Assembly (NCBI GenBank): GCA_017521925.1
Contig: JAFXBG010000019.1
Location: 1 to 42,713, forward strand
Length of the DNA: 42,713 nucleotides
Reading direction: 5' to 3'
From: Clostridia bacterium
GTDB taxonomy: Bacteria > Bacillota > Clostridia > Oscillospirales > Acutalibacteraceae
Under the pieces are notes generated by a model. It did not search any database. It was given only the letters and a program-made list of their open reading frames with translations, and had not been told where the DNA came from. Below are positions 7,225 to 14,712 of the stretch, one piece after another. Position numbers and translations under genes: made by a program. Position 1 is the stretch's first letter, and the number at the start of each line of letters is the position of its first letter.

Positions 7225-9003
7225 TTAATATAAATCCGCCTCTGAGTTATATACACACAAAGCTTTCATTACGTTTTTAAGGCTTGTGTTACCGCCTGAC
7301 ATTACAAGCTGTGCGTAGCTTAATGCATTATAATCAAGAGTCAGACCGCCTACCTTTACAATAATCTTTTCATCAAGCTCCTGGGCAAGTATGCCTGTAA
7401 TCTTAATCTCGTAGTATCCATCCTTTTTCTGTGCAGTTACCACCTCATCATTTACTGTAATTACAGGAATATTTTCCTCATCATCAATAAAGAAGCGGTG
7501 TTTAAGGGTGGTTTCGCTTTCAAGGCTTAACTTTGAGCCGTAATATGTTACGCCATCCTCCTTGCCCTCAAGCTTATAGCTATATTCAGAAAGGTCGGTT
7601 TCTTTAAGCTGCTTTTCGCTTTCGCTGAGGCCTTCGTTGGCAAGAATGCCTGTATTATAGCCGAAGTATTCCTGAGCATATGCTCCGTAGTTAAGCATAG
7701 CCTTTACAAGAGGAGCCGCTTTGGAATATTCGCTTTCCTGTATATTTCCACAACTGCCTGAATTACCGATATTGCCGCCACCGCCTACAATACCGCCGGC
7801 ATTTTGTGCGTTTTCAAGGATATATTCTGCGTACTCCTTAACAGAATACTTATAAACCTTGCTTCTGTCTGTGGATGTAAAGAGCTGAACTTTTACATCA
7901 GATGCCATCTCTTTAGCCGCAAGACAGCAAGTAAACATATAAAGCCCCTCTTCTGTAGGTGTTACATCTTTAACGTAAACAGAACTTTTACTGCCGTCGG
8001 GATGTGTAAACACAACCTTTGATTTAGAATCAGACACAGCTTTGTCAGAAAGCTTCATATAAAAATTAAGTGCAATATGTCCGCTGAGAACCACTCTGTA
8101 ACGGTCCATTTCAGCAACAGGCGGAACAATTTCCATAGTTTCTCTTACATTGGCACCCTCTGAAACCTGATTGCTGAAAGTAAAGTAATCAGTACCATCA
8201 ACGGCAGTCATTTCCTGAACTATAAACTCAAGGGAAGTTTCACCGCCTGCAACAACAGTAAACTCAAGATTAACAAGCACCTTTTCCTCGGTAAAATCAT
8301 AACCGTAAATATCGGAAGCATTAACCGCTACTGCACCCGGATGCTCTGAGTTATAAACCGCATCAGAAATATTGGGACAACATTCTAATGCCTCTGCCTC
8401 TGAATCGGCAACCTCTGCATTATCAGACAAAACCTTCTTGAGACTAAGCTTGTCGCTGTTATAGTTTAATATAGACTGAATATCTTCAAAAAGCTTGTCA
8501 GCAGAAAGGTAAACGCTGTAAGCCACTGTATCGCCTACTTTTGCAGAAAAGGAACCTGAACCGAAATTTACTTTGAGTGTATCGCCGTCTGTGTCGGGAG
8601 TATCGAAGTTATCCTTAATAACCTTAAGCTTGTGTGTTTCGGTGTCAAAGCTGAAAGTGTAGTTGCCGCCTGTAGCAACAAGAGTACACTTGGCATTAAC
8701 CAAATCGCTTAACTTAAAACCATTCGTCGAAACATTTGCAGTGGTATCCTTTACTGTTCCAGGGTGGCCAAACTCTGTGTCCCCTGTTTTTATCTTAAAA
8801 AGGTAGTTGCCTGCTTCAAGCTTAATAGTTGCTTTGTACACAGTGCCGTCTGCGGTCTCCATTTCTGTTCCTTTCCAACCATTGAAGGAACCTAAAAGTT
8901 TAACAGTTCCATCAGTTTGCTCTGCCGCAAAAGCAGAAACACACTGAAAAGAAAAAATCAAGATTAAAGCAAGTGCAAGGGACAAAGTACGTCTGAAATT
9001 CAT
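7225..9003 (-). CDS. Secreted protein with starch-binding-like and cohesin-like modules
   Basis: The 592-aa protein starts with a signal peptide (FRRTLSLALALILIFSFQ then SAFA-A). Residues of about 30-130 resemble the small beta-sandwich seen in pullulanases and starch-binding proteins (LLGSFNGWKG; LEAGNYLFKIKTG). Residues of about 140-285 look like a cohesin-type fold: GDTVAYSVYLSADKLFEDIQ, LNYNSDKLSL, and VAVNASDIYGYDFTEEKVLVNLEFTV (motifs given in parts). The C-terminal half (about 300-592) matches a domain of unknown function in clostridial surface proteins, with the signature LSGHIALNFYMKL and AMLNYGAYAQEYFGYN. A Gly-rich linker (VGGGGNIGNSGSCGN) interrupts it. No LPXTG, SLH or dockerin is seen. 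ATG 9003 has AGGAG 10 nt upstream; the ATG at 9030 precedes that site. Module names are judged by eye. Confidence 0.75.
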   Translation of the reverse strand: MNFRRTLSLALALILIFSFQCVSAFAAEQTDGTVKLLGSFNGWKGTEMETADGTVYKATIKLEAGNYLFKIKTGDTEFGHPGTVKDTTANVSTNGFKLSDLVNAKCTLVATGGNYTFSFDTETHKLKVIKDNFDTPDTDGDTLKVNFGSGSFSAKVGDTVAYSVYLSADKLFEDIQSILNYNSDKLSLKKVLSDNAEVADSEAEALECCPNISDAVYNSEHPGAVAVNASDIYGYDFTEEKVLVNLEFTVVAGGETSLEFIVQEMTAVDGTDYFTFSNQVSEGANVRETMEIVPPVAEMDRYRVVLSGHIALNFYMKLSDKAVSDSKSKVVFTHPDGSKSSVYVKDVTPTEEGLYMFTCCLAAKEMASDVKVQLFTSTDRSKVYKYSVKEYAEYILENAQNAGGIVGGGGNIGNSGSCGNIQESEYSKAAPLVKAMLNYGAYAQEYFGYNTGILANEGLSESEKQLKETDLSEYSYKLEGKEDGVTYYGSKLSLESETTLKHRFFIDDEENIPVITVNDEVVTAQKKDGYYEIKITGILAQELDEKIIVKVGGLTLDYNALSYAQLVMSGGNTSLKNVMKALCVYNSEADLY

Positions 9004-9044
9004 AACGTTACCACTCCTGTAAACTTCCATAATATTCTTATTTT

Positions 9045-9073
9045 ATCATAACATCTTTGAAATAAAAATACAA
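9045..9073 (-). promoter_or_regulatory. Promoter of the secreted cohesin-like gene
   Basis: TTGTAT (9073-9068), a 17-bp spacer and TATGAT (9050-9045) lie on the minus strand, about 40 bp upstream of the start codon. Confidence 0.55.
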
Positions 9074-9135
9074 TTGTTTATTTAGATAAATACTGTTTGT
9101 CATATATGGTCAGTTTGTATATAAGAATATCTGCA

Positions 9136-9167
9136 AAATAAAACTGCCCCGTATTAAACGAGGCAGT
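9136..9167 (-). terminator. Terminator of the first ABC importer operon
   Basis: The stem ACTGCCcCGT/ACGaGGCAGT (9143-9152 with 9158-9167), with a 5-nt loop, is followed on the minus strand by TTTTATTTT. It lies 40 bp after the last permease gene. Confidence 0.85.
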
Positions 9168-9206
9168 AATTTTTTGTTCAATGTTTCAAAAATCTTTATT
9201 TTGTGC

Positions 9207-10076
9207 TTAACCCTTAACCGCACCTGCAGCAACACCCTTGATGATATGCTTCTGACAAGTAAGGTAGAACACGATAACGGGAATAATGCTCAGTAAGATA
9301 AGTGCCATAGTTGCACCTAAGTCAACTGTGCCGTAGCTTCCCTTGAGGTACTGGATATGAATGGGAATTGTCATATACTTGGTTCTGTCCAGTACAAGGT
9401 AAGGCAGGAGGTAGTCGTTCCATACCCACATAATCTCAAGAATAGCAACAGAGATTATTGTAGGCTTAAGCATAGGAAGAACAACCTTGAAGTAGGTTCT
9501 GAAGGGACCGCAACCGTCAATAGCAGCGGCTTCTTCAATTTCAAGAGGAATACTCTTAACAAAACCTGTAAACATAAATACCGCAAGTCCTGCACCAAAT
9601 CCCAGATAGATAACAGGAATAGTCCAGGGAGTATTAAGCTTTAAGGTATCTGCTGTTTTCGAAAGGGTAAACATAACCATCTGGAAAGGAATAACCATTG
9701 AGAAAACACAGCCATAGTAAACAATCTTACAAAATACAGAGTTTACTCTGGAAATAAACCAGGCAGCCATGGATGTAAAGAAAATAATCAGGAAGGTTGA
9801 AAGCAGGGTAATAACCAAGCTCCAGATTACTGACTGCCAGAAAGGATAACCGCCAAAGGTCATACCCTTGGTAAAGTTATCAATTCCTGCCCAGCTTTCA
9901 GCATTGGGAAGTGCAAATGTGTCAGTCTTTACGAATGTGTTCTTCTTAAAGGAGTTGAGCACAACCATAAAAACAGGCATAACGTAGAAAATGGATACTA
10001 AGGTGAAAAGTACTGTAAGCCACAGCTTTTTAGGCTTTGCTTTTAAGGGCTTTACTTTCTTCTGTTTAGTAGTCAT
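9207..10076 (-). CDS. Carbohydrate ABC transporter permease (MalG/LacG type)
   Basis: The 289-aa inner-membrane protein has about six transmembrane helices. The cytoplasmic EAA loop (LEIEEAAAIDGCGPFRTYFK, followed by VVLPMLKP) is where the ATPase docks. The C-terminal end, VAAGAVKG, is typical of the MalG family. It overlaps the upstream permease gene by one base (TAATG), with AAGGAGGTG ahead of the start. Together with the adjacent permease and binding protein it forms a CUT1-family sugar importer. No ATPase gene is present, so a shared MsmK/MalK-type ATPase elsewhere is expected. The sugar cannot be read from the sequence. Confidence 0.93.
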   Translation of the reverse strand: MTTKQKKVKPLKAKPKKLWLTVLFTLVSIFYVMPVFMVVLNSFKKNTFVKTDTFALPNAESWAGIDNFTKGMTFGGYPFWQSVIWSLVITLLSTFLIIFFTSMAAWFISRVNSVFCKIVYYGCVFSMVIPFQMVMFTLSKTADTLKLNTPWTIPVIYLGFGAGLAVFMFTGFVKSIPLEIEEAAAIDGCGPFRTYFKVVLPMLKPTIISVAILEIMWVWNDYLLPYLVLDRTKYMTIPIHIQYLKGSYGTVDLGATMALILLSIIPVIVFYLTCQKHIIKGVAAGAVKG

Positions 10077-11008
10077 TACTGCTGCACCTCCTTGTCACGG
10101 GTAGATTTAAGCTGAATAAGTCCGATACATGCAACAAGAATAAAGAACATAACAGCCTTAGCCTGTGCAACACCGCGGGAGGTTGATGCCTGGCCGTAGA
10201 AGGTGTTGTAAATATTTAGGGCAAGCATCTCTGTTGTATGGACCGAAGAACCGTCGGGGTTGATAATATAAGGTAAACCGCCTGTAAGGGCTAAGTTCTG
10301 GTCAAAGAGCTTGAAGCCGTTTGTAAGAGAAAGGAATGTACAAATTGTAATGGAAGGCATTACATTGGGGATAGTAATTCTTGTTAAGGTCTGCCAGGAG
10401 GTCGCACCGTCAATCTTTGCAGCCTCTATCATATCCTCAGGCACTGCCTGTAAACCGGCAACGTAGATAATCATCATATAACCTACCTGCTGCCAGCACA
10501 TAAGGATAATAAGTCCCCAGAAGCCCCATGTCTTGTTAAGAAGAATAGATGTACCGTATGCACCTAAGATACCGTCAAAAATCATACTCCAGATATAACC
10601 CAGAACAATACCGCCGATAAGGTTAGGCATAAAGAATACAGTACGGAAAATATTTGTGCCCTTAATGCCCTGTGTAAGTGCGTACGCTACCACAAAGGCA
10701 AGGACGTTGATAAGTATAACGGAAACTACCGCAAACAGTGCAGTGAAACCGAAGGAGTAACGGAAGCTTTCGTCAGCAAAAGCCTTCACATAGTTGGAAA
10801 AACCAACCCACTGCCAGTTACTTGTTGTTTTAAATTTACAGAATGAAAGGAACATTCCGTGTAAAAAAGGCCACACAAAACCAATGCAGAAAGCCGCAAC
10901 CATAGGAAGCAGGAAGAACCAACCCTGGCGTCTTATGGGTCTTCTTAAAAGCTTACTGTTTACCGCAGCACCGCTGTATGCCTTTTTCTTTTTCTTGGTT
11001 TTTGTCAT
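10076..11008 (-). CDS. Carbohydrate ABC transporter permease (MalF/LacF type)
   Basis: The 310-aa protein has a basic N-terminus (KTKKKKK) and about six membrane helices. Its EAA loop, EDMIEAAKIDGATSWQTLTR followed by ITIPNVMP, is canonical for the MalF-side permease. The start is supported by GGAGGTG about 5 nt upstream. It lies downstream of the solute-binding protein gene, but a strong hairpin with a U-run separates the two, so permease mRNA is probably less abundant than binding-protein mRNA. Confidence 0.94.
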   Translation of the reverse strand: MTKTKKKKKAYSGAAVNSKLLRRPIRRQGWFFLLPMVAAFCIGFVWPFLHGMFLSFCKFKTTSNWQWVGFSNYVKAFADESFRYSFGFTALFAVVSVILINVLAFVVAYALTQGIKGTNIFRTVFFMPNLIGGIVLGYIWSMIFDGILGAYGTSILLNKTWGFWGLIILMCWQQVGYMMIIYVAGLQAVPEDMIEAAKIDGATSWQTLTRITIPNVMPSITICTFLSLTNGFKLFDQNLALTGGLPYIINPDGSSVHTTEMLALNIYNTFYGQASTSRGVAQAKAVMFFILVACIGLIQLKSTRDKEVQQ

Positions 11009-11031
11009 TTTTACACCTCCGTGGTGTTATC

Positions 11032-11064
11032 AAAAAACGGGGCGAGTTTAGGGCTCGCCCCGTT
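11032..11064 (-). terminator. Intra-operon terminator between binding protein and permeases
   Basis: The GC-rich 11-bp stem AACGGGGCGAG/CTCGCCCCGTT (11036-11046 with 11054-11064) is followed by TTTTTT on the minus strand. Partial read-through would give high binding-protein and low permease expression, a common arrangement for sugar importers. Confidence 0.88.
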
Positions 11065-11102
11065 TGTTAGCAACAAATTAAGTTACTCTGTGTTAACAGA
11101 AA

Positions 11103-12386
11103 TTACTGATTTGCAGCAGCGTACTGAGTTGCCCAACCGCCTACGAAAGCAGCCTCAACCTTCTCCCAGTTTGCATCTGTGGGATCTGCGTTGTAGTCGT
11201 TAAGAGCTGCAACGAGAGCTGCACGGTATGCATCAACATTGGGCTGGAAGTTTGTAACCCAAGGCATTGTGTAGTTGCCTGCAGCTGCATAAGCGTTAGC
11301 CTGTGCAAGGAAGGGGTTAGTGGACTTAGCAGCATTTGTGTAAGGCATAACACCGAATGTAGCAACAGCTTTCTCAGAAGCCTCAGCATCTGTTACGAGC
11401 CAGTACATGAAGTCGAGAGTAGCCTTGATGTCAGCTTCAGAAGCCTCTGCGTTAACTGCCCAGTAGTTCTCTGTACCGCAGTTAAGACCAGCCTTCTCTT
11501 CGCCTTCAACGCCACAGTAGTAGGGAATCATTGTGAGGTCTTCAGCCTTCATACCAGCTTCTGCAAGACCGGACCACTCCCAGTTACCGTTTGCATAGAA
11601 GAGAGCCTGCTCTGTCTTAAACTGGTTAGCAGCATCGTGACCGCCTGTTGCGAGCTCACCACGGGGTGTAGCGGAGTTTACGCACATAAGGTCATAGAGA
11701 GCCTTGTAGTTGTCCATGTATGTACCCTTGATTTCTGCAGGGCAAGATGTCCAAGCAGCGGGATCGTCAACGGACTCATAGTAGTACTCGAGGTTTGCAA
11801 GGTGACCTGTGAATCTCCAAGAAGAAGAATCATCCATGTCAGCTGCGGAGAAAGCGTCAAAGCCGAGCTCAGCTGCACGAGCGTGAACGTCCTCAGCAAC
11901 TTCCTTAAGTGTAGCAAAGTTCTTGATGTAATCTCTTGCATAACCTGCAGCCTCAAGAAGCTTTGTGTTTACGATGATACCATAGCACTCGTAGCAGTAG
12001 CCGATGGAGCAGAGCTTGCCGTCAGCATCTTTGAGCTGGTAAGAGGGATCAGAAAGCTCTTTAGCAATAGCTGTATCTGTAAGGTCGTAGCAGTACTCGC
12101 CCCACTGATCAACAGCAGCTGCGTTACCAACAACGAAGATTGTGGGAACCTTTGTCTTATCCATCTCAGCTGTGAGAGTCTCATTGTATGTACCGGAAGC
12201 AGCTGTAACGATCTGAACGTCTACACCTGTCTCTTCTGTATACATAGCTGCGATCTCTTTAAGAGCCTCGTCAGACTCGGGCTTAAAGTTAAGCCAGTAA
12301 ACGGAACCTTTTTCCTCTGTGCCGCCGCAAGCTACTAAAGAGATAGCTAACAAAGCAACAAGAAGAAGTGCAAAAAACTTTTTCAT
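11103..12386 (-). CDS. Extracellular sugar-binding lipoprotein of the ABC importer
   Basis: The 427-aa precursor has a lipoprotein signal (MKKFFALLLVALLAISLVAC), so it is anchored at the outer face of the membrane. The mature part has the two-lobe family 1 binding protein pattern: VYWLNFKPESDEALKEIAAMY near the N-terminus, FVVGNAAAVDQWGEY, FYANGNWEWSGLAEAGM, and an aromatic-rich C-terminal lobe. The start at 12386 is set by AAGGAAG 8 nt upstream; the longer open frame to 12473 runs into the 5' untranslated region. It is first in the operon. The ligand is unknown; aromatic residues (EYYYESVD, NWEWSG) are consistent with an oligosaccharide. Confidence 0.93.
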   Translation of the reverse strand: MKKFFALLLVALLAISLVACGGTEEKGSVYWLNFKPESDEALKEIAAMYTEETGVDVQIVTAASGTYNETLTAEMDKTKVPTIFVVGNAAAVDQWGEYCYDLTDTAIAKELSDPSYQLKDADGKLCSIGYCYECYGIIVNTKLLEAAGYARDYIKNFATLKEVAEDVHARAAELGFDAFSAADMDDSSSWRFTGHLANLEYYYESVDDPAAWTSCPAEIKGTYMDNYKALYDLMCVNSATPRGELATGGHDAANQFKTEQALFYANGNWEWSGLAEAGMKAEDLTMIPYYCGVEGEEKAGLNCGTENYWAVNAEASEADIKATLDFMYWLVTDAEASEKAVATFGVMPYTNAAKSTNPFLAQANAYAAAGNYTMPWVTNFQPNVDAYRAALVAALNDYNADPTDANWEKVEAAFVGGWATQYAAANQ

Positions 12387-12424
12387 TTGTGTTTCTTCCT
12401 TTCTTAATATAAAATGAAAATTTT

Positions 12425-12450
12425 GATATCCCACACATCTGTGGAATATC
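12425..12450 (-). other. Stem-loop in the 5' untranslated region of the binding-protein gene
   Basis: An 11-bp stem with one wobble (12425-12435 with 12440-12450) and a 4-nt loop sits about 40 nt before the start codon in a leader of roughly 130 nt. No U-run follows, so it is not a terminator. It could be an mRNA-stability element or a DNA operator palindrome. Confidence 0.45.
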
Positions 12451-12524
12451 GTAACCGCAGGAGCTTTCGACAAAATTCATAATATTTAGGAACTTGCAGA
12501 AAACTTCCCTATAATTACACTCAT

Positions 12525-12553
12525 ATAATACATTGCACTGTGTCAAATGTCAA
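12525..12553 (-). promoter_or_regulatory. Promoter of the first ABC importer operon
   Basis: TTGACA (12553-12548), a 17-bp spacer and TATTAT (12530-12525) lie on the minus strand. The start would be near 12518, giving a 5' leader of about 130 nt. Confidence 0.75.
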
Positions 12554-12641
12554 TAATATATTAATAAAATGTAATCGTTTTTTATGAAAAGTCAATAACC
12601 AACTCACCTTGTGGCAATTTTTAGCCAAAGCAAAAAATCCT

Positions 12642-12683
12642 TTCAAAAATTAAAATCAGACCTGCGAAATCACAGGTCTGATT
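12642..12683 (-). terminator. glnA terminator
   Basis: The stem AATCAGACCTG/CAGGTCTGATT (12654-12664 with 12673-12683) is followed by TTTTAATTTTT on the minus strand. Between it and the glnA stop lie two weaker hairpins (about 12723-12742 and 12750-12769). The rest of the 12387-12770 gap holds the promoter and leader of the binding-protein gene. Confidence 0.88.
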
Positions 12684-12770
12684 ACTTATTAATATTTATT
12701 GATATATGCTTTTGGATACTTCATAAATCCTTGAGAGGATTTATTTCATTGCAAAAATCGAAGATTTTGC

Positions 12771-14207
12771 TTACAGGTCGTAATACTGACCGAACTCAGC
12801 GGGATGAGGAATCTGATTAATCTTGGAAGCCTCTGCACGCTTATTCTTAATCCAGAGTTTAAGAAGTCTCTCGGGGAATACACCGCCTGCGGTTAAGTAC
12901 TCGTAGTCAGCCTCAAGAGCATCTAAAGCCTCATCAAGTGTCTTGGGAAGACCCTGGAGCTTTGCCTTTTCCTCGTCAGAGAGGTTGTAAAGGTTGTAGT
13001 CGTAGGGACCCCAGCCGTTCTTTTCAGGGTCAATCTTATTCTTAACGCCGTCAAGACCTGCCATAAGAATAGCAGCATATGCATAGTAGGGGTTGCAGGT
13101 TGCATCGGGGTTTCTAAGTTCAAAACGCTTTGTTTCAGGGCTCTTTGCGTATGCAGGGATACGGATAACAGCACTTCTGTTAGAAGTAGCGTAGCCGATA
13201 GTAACAGGAGCCTCATAACCGGGAACAAGACGCTTGTAGGAGTTTGTAGAGGGGTTAGTAATTGCACAAAGGGATGCGGCGTGCTTTAAGAGACCGCCCA
13301 TAAACCAATGAGCAACATCGGAAAGACCGGAGTAACCCTTCTCATCAAAGAACAGGGGCTTGCCGTCTTTGAAAAGGAGCATATGAACATGCATACCGTT
13401 ACCTGCCTCGCCGAAAATGGGCTTGGGCATAAATGTAGCAGTTTTACCGTTCTTAACAGCTTCATTCTTAACAACGTATTTGATAATCATGGTCTTGTCG
13501 GCCATTTCGAGCATATCGCCAAGCTCTACCTCGATTTCAACCTGACCTGAACCGCCAACCTCGTGGTGGTGGTACTTAACCTTAACGCCCCACTCCTCTA
13601 AAAGTAAGCACATCTTGCTTCTGAGGTCATATGTAATATCCTGGGGTGCAGCAATGTGATAACCGCCGTGCTGGGGAACCTGATAGCCGAAGTTCTGAAC
13701 CTCGTTCTCGCCTGTGTTCCACTGTGCCTGGTCTGTGTCTACCTCGTAAGCAACCTTGTTGGACTTGCACTCATAGCTTACGTGGTCAAGAAGGTGGAAC
13801 TCAAACTCGGGGCCGATAATCATCTGGTCAGCAATACCTGTTTCCTTCATATACTCCTGAGCACGGATAGCAACGTTTCTGGGGTACTGGTCAAAGGGAC
13901 GATTGGGCTCACCAACGTTACCGATAATGCAAACATCACCTGTCATTGTAAGTGTGTTGTCAACGAAGGGGTCAACCTTTGCAGATGCAAGGTTAGGAAT
14001 AAACACCATATCGCTCTTCTCAACTGCGGCAAAGCCGTAGTTGGAACCGTCAAAGCCGATACCATAAGTCATAGTATCCTCGGTAAGACGTGCTGTGGGG
14101 ATTGTGATGTGTCTCCAACGGCCGTTGATATCAATCATCTTGAAATCAATCATCTTGATGGAGTTTTCTTTGCAGAAAGCCTGAACTTCTGCTACTGTTT
14201 TAAACAT
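12771..14207 (-). CDS. glnA: Glutamine synthetase, type I
   Basis: The 478-aa enzyme condenses ammonia and glutamate to glutamine using ATP. The N-terminal beta-grasp domain is followed by GIGFDGSNYGFA, which corresponds to the family's DGSS loop with N in place of the second S. Catalytic-domain landmarks are GPEFEFHLLD, HHHEVGGSGQVEIE, GNGMHVHMLLF, NPSTNSYKRLVPGYEAP and SAVIRIPAY with the substrate-binding arginines in RFELRNPD. The length and the C-terminal YNLYNLSDEE, aligned to the NLYDLPPEE adenylylation region of the enterobacterial GSI-beta type, place it nearer that type than the shorter Bacillus enzyme. Whether the tyrosine is modified is not known. TAGGAGG precedes the start. It has its own promoter. 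Confidence 0.97.
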   Translation of the reverse strand: MFKTVAEVQAFCKENSIKMIDFKMIDINGRWRHITIPTARLTEDTMTYGIGFDGSNYGFAAVEKSDMVFIPNLASAKVDPFVDNTLTMTGDVCIIGNVGEPNRPFDQYPRNVAIRAQEYMKETGIADQMIIGPEFEFHLLDHVSYECKSNKVAYEVDTDQAQWNTGENEVQNFGYQVPQHGGYHIAAPQDITYDLRSKMCLLLEEWGVKVKYHHHEVGGSGQVEIEVELGDMLEMADKTMIIKYVVKNEAVKNGKTATFMPKPIFGEAGNGMHVHMLLFKDGKPLFFDEKGYSGLSDVAHWFMGGLLKHAASLCAITNPSTNSYKRLVPGYEAPVTIGYATSNRSAVIRIPAYAKSPETKRFELRNPDATCNPYYAYAAILMAGLDGVKNKIDPEKNGWGPYDYNLYNLSDEEKAKLQGLPKTLDEALDALEADYEYLTAGGVFPERLLKLWIKNKRAEASKINQIPHPAEFGQYYDL

Positions 14208-14242
14208 ATATATTCCTCCTAAATAGAATGGATTACACTACG

Positions 14243-14272
14243 AATATATCACAAAAAGCGATACTTCGTCAA
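14243..14272 (-). promoter_or_regulatory. glnA promoter
   Basis: TTGACG (14272-14267), an 18-bp spacer and TATATT (14248-14243) lie on the minus strand. The -35 is only about 9 bp from the stop codon of the upstream ACT gene, and no terminator lies between. Confidence 0.7.
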
Positions 14273-14280
14273 TAATTTTT

Positions 14281-14712
14281 TTAAATCTCAGAAACCTGCT
14301 CCTGAGTAATGCATTTGATGCCCTCTTTTAAGAGGAGTTCTGCAACACGCTCGTTGTCGTCAACACGAAGAACAACATAGGCATGGTGAGGGGTTGCACC
14401 GTTGAAAGCATACATATACTCAACATTTATATCACCCTCAGAAAGCACCCTTACAACTGTAGCCAATGCACCGGGCTCGTTTCTCAGCCTTGCGCCGATA
14501 ACCGCAGTTTCGGTAACAATACAGTTTTTGCTTCTTAAAACCGCAAGCGCCTTGTCGGTGTCGGAAACAATAAGTCTTAAAATACCGAAATCCTGAGTAT
14601 CGGCAATTGACATTGCTCTTAAGTCGATATTCTCTTTAGCAAGGGTATCTGTAATTTCTACAAGCGAACCCTTTTTATTTTCAACGAAAACTGAAATCTG
14701 GCGGATAGACAT
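14281..14712 (-). CDS. Tandem ACT-domain protein
   Basis: The 143-aa protein consists of two ACT domains: residues 1-65 (QISVFVENKKGSLVEITDTL; IADTQDFGILRLIVSD) and 68-143 (VIGARLRNEPGALATVVRVL; INVEYMYAF). ACT domains bind amino acids at dimer interfaces. The gene overlaps the phenylacetate-CoA ligase gene by one base (TAATG) and is last in the symporter-iorAB-paaK operon. An amino-acid sensor for the aromatic pathway is a reasonable inference; no enzyme domain is attached. Stand-alone tandem ACT proteins next to paaK and ior are a recurring arrangement in anaerobes. Confidence 0.9.
   Translation of the reverse strand: MSIRQISVFVENKKGSLVEITDTLAKENIDLRAMSIADTQDFGILRLIVSDTDKALAVLRSKNCIVTETAVIGARLRNEPGALATVVRVLSEGDINVEYMYAFNGATPHHAYVVLRVDDNERVAELLLKEGIKCITQEQVSEI

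Noticed and set aside
11637-12338. A 233-codon plus-strand frame opposite the binding-protein gene
   Set aside because: It is Cys/Ser/Val-rich shadow coding opposite a clear lipoprotein gene, with no ribosome binding site or domain.
13656-14222. A 188-codon plus-strand frame opposite glnA
   Set aside because: Antisense shadow of a highly conserved enzyme, without translation signals.
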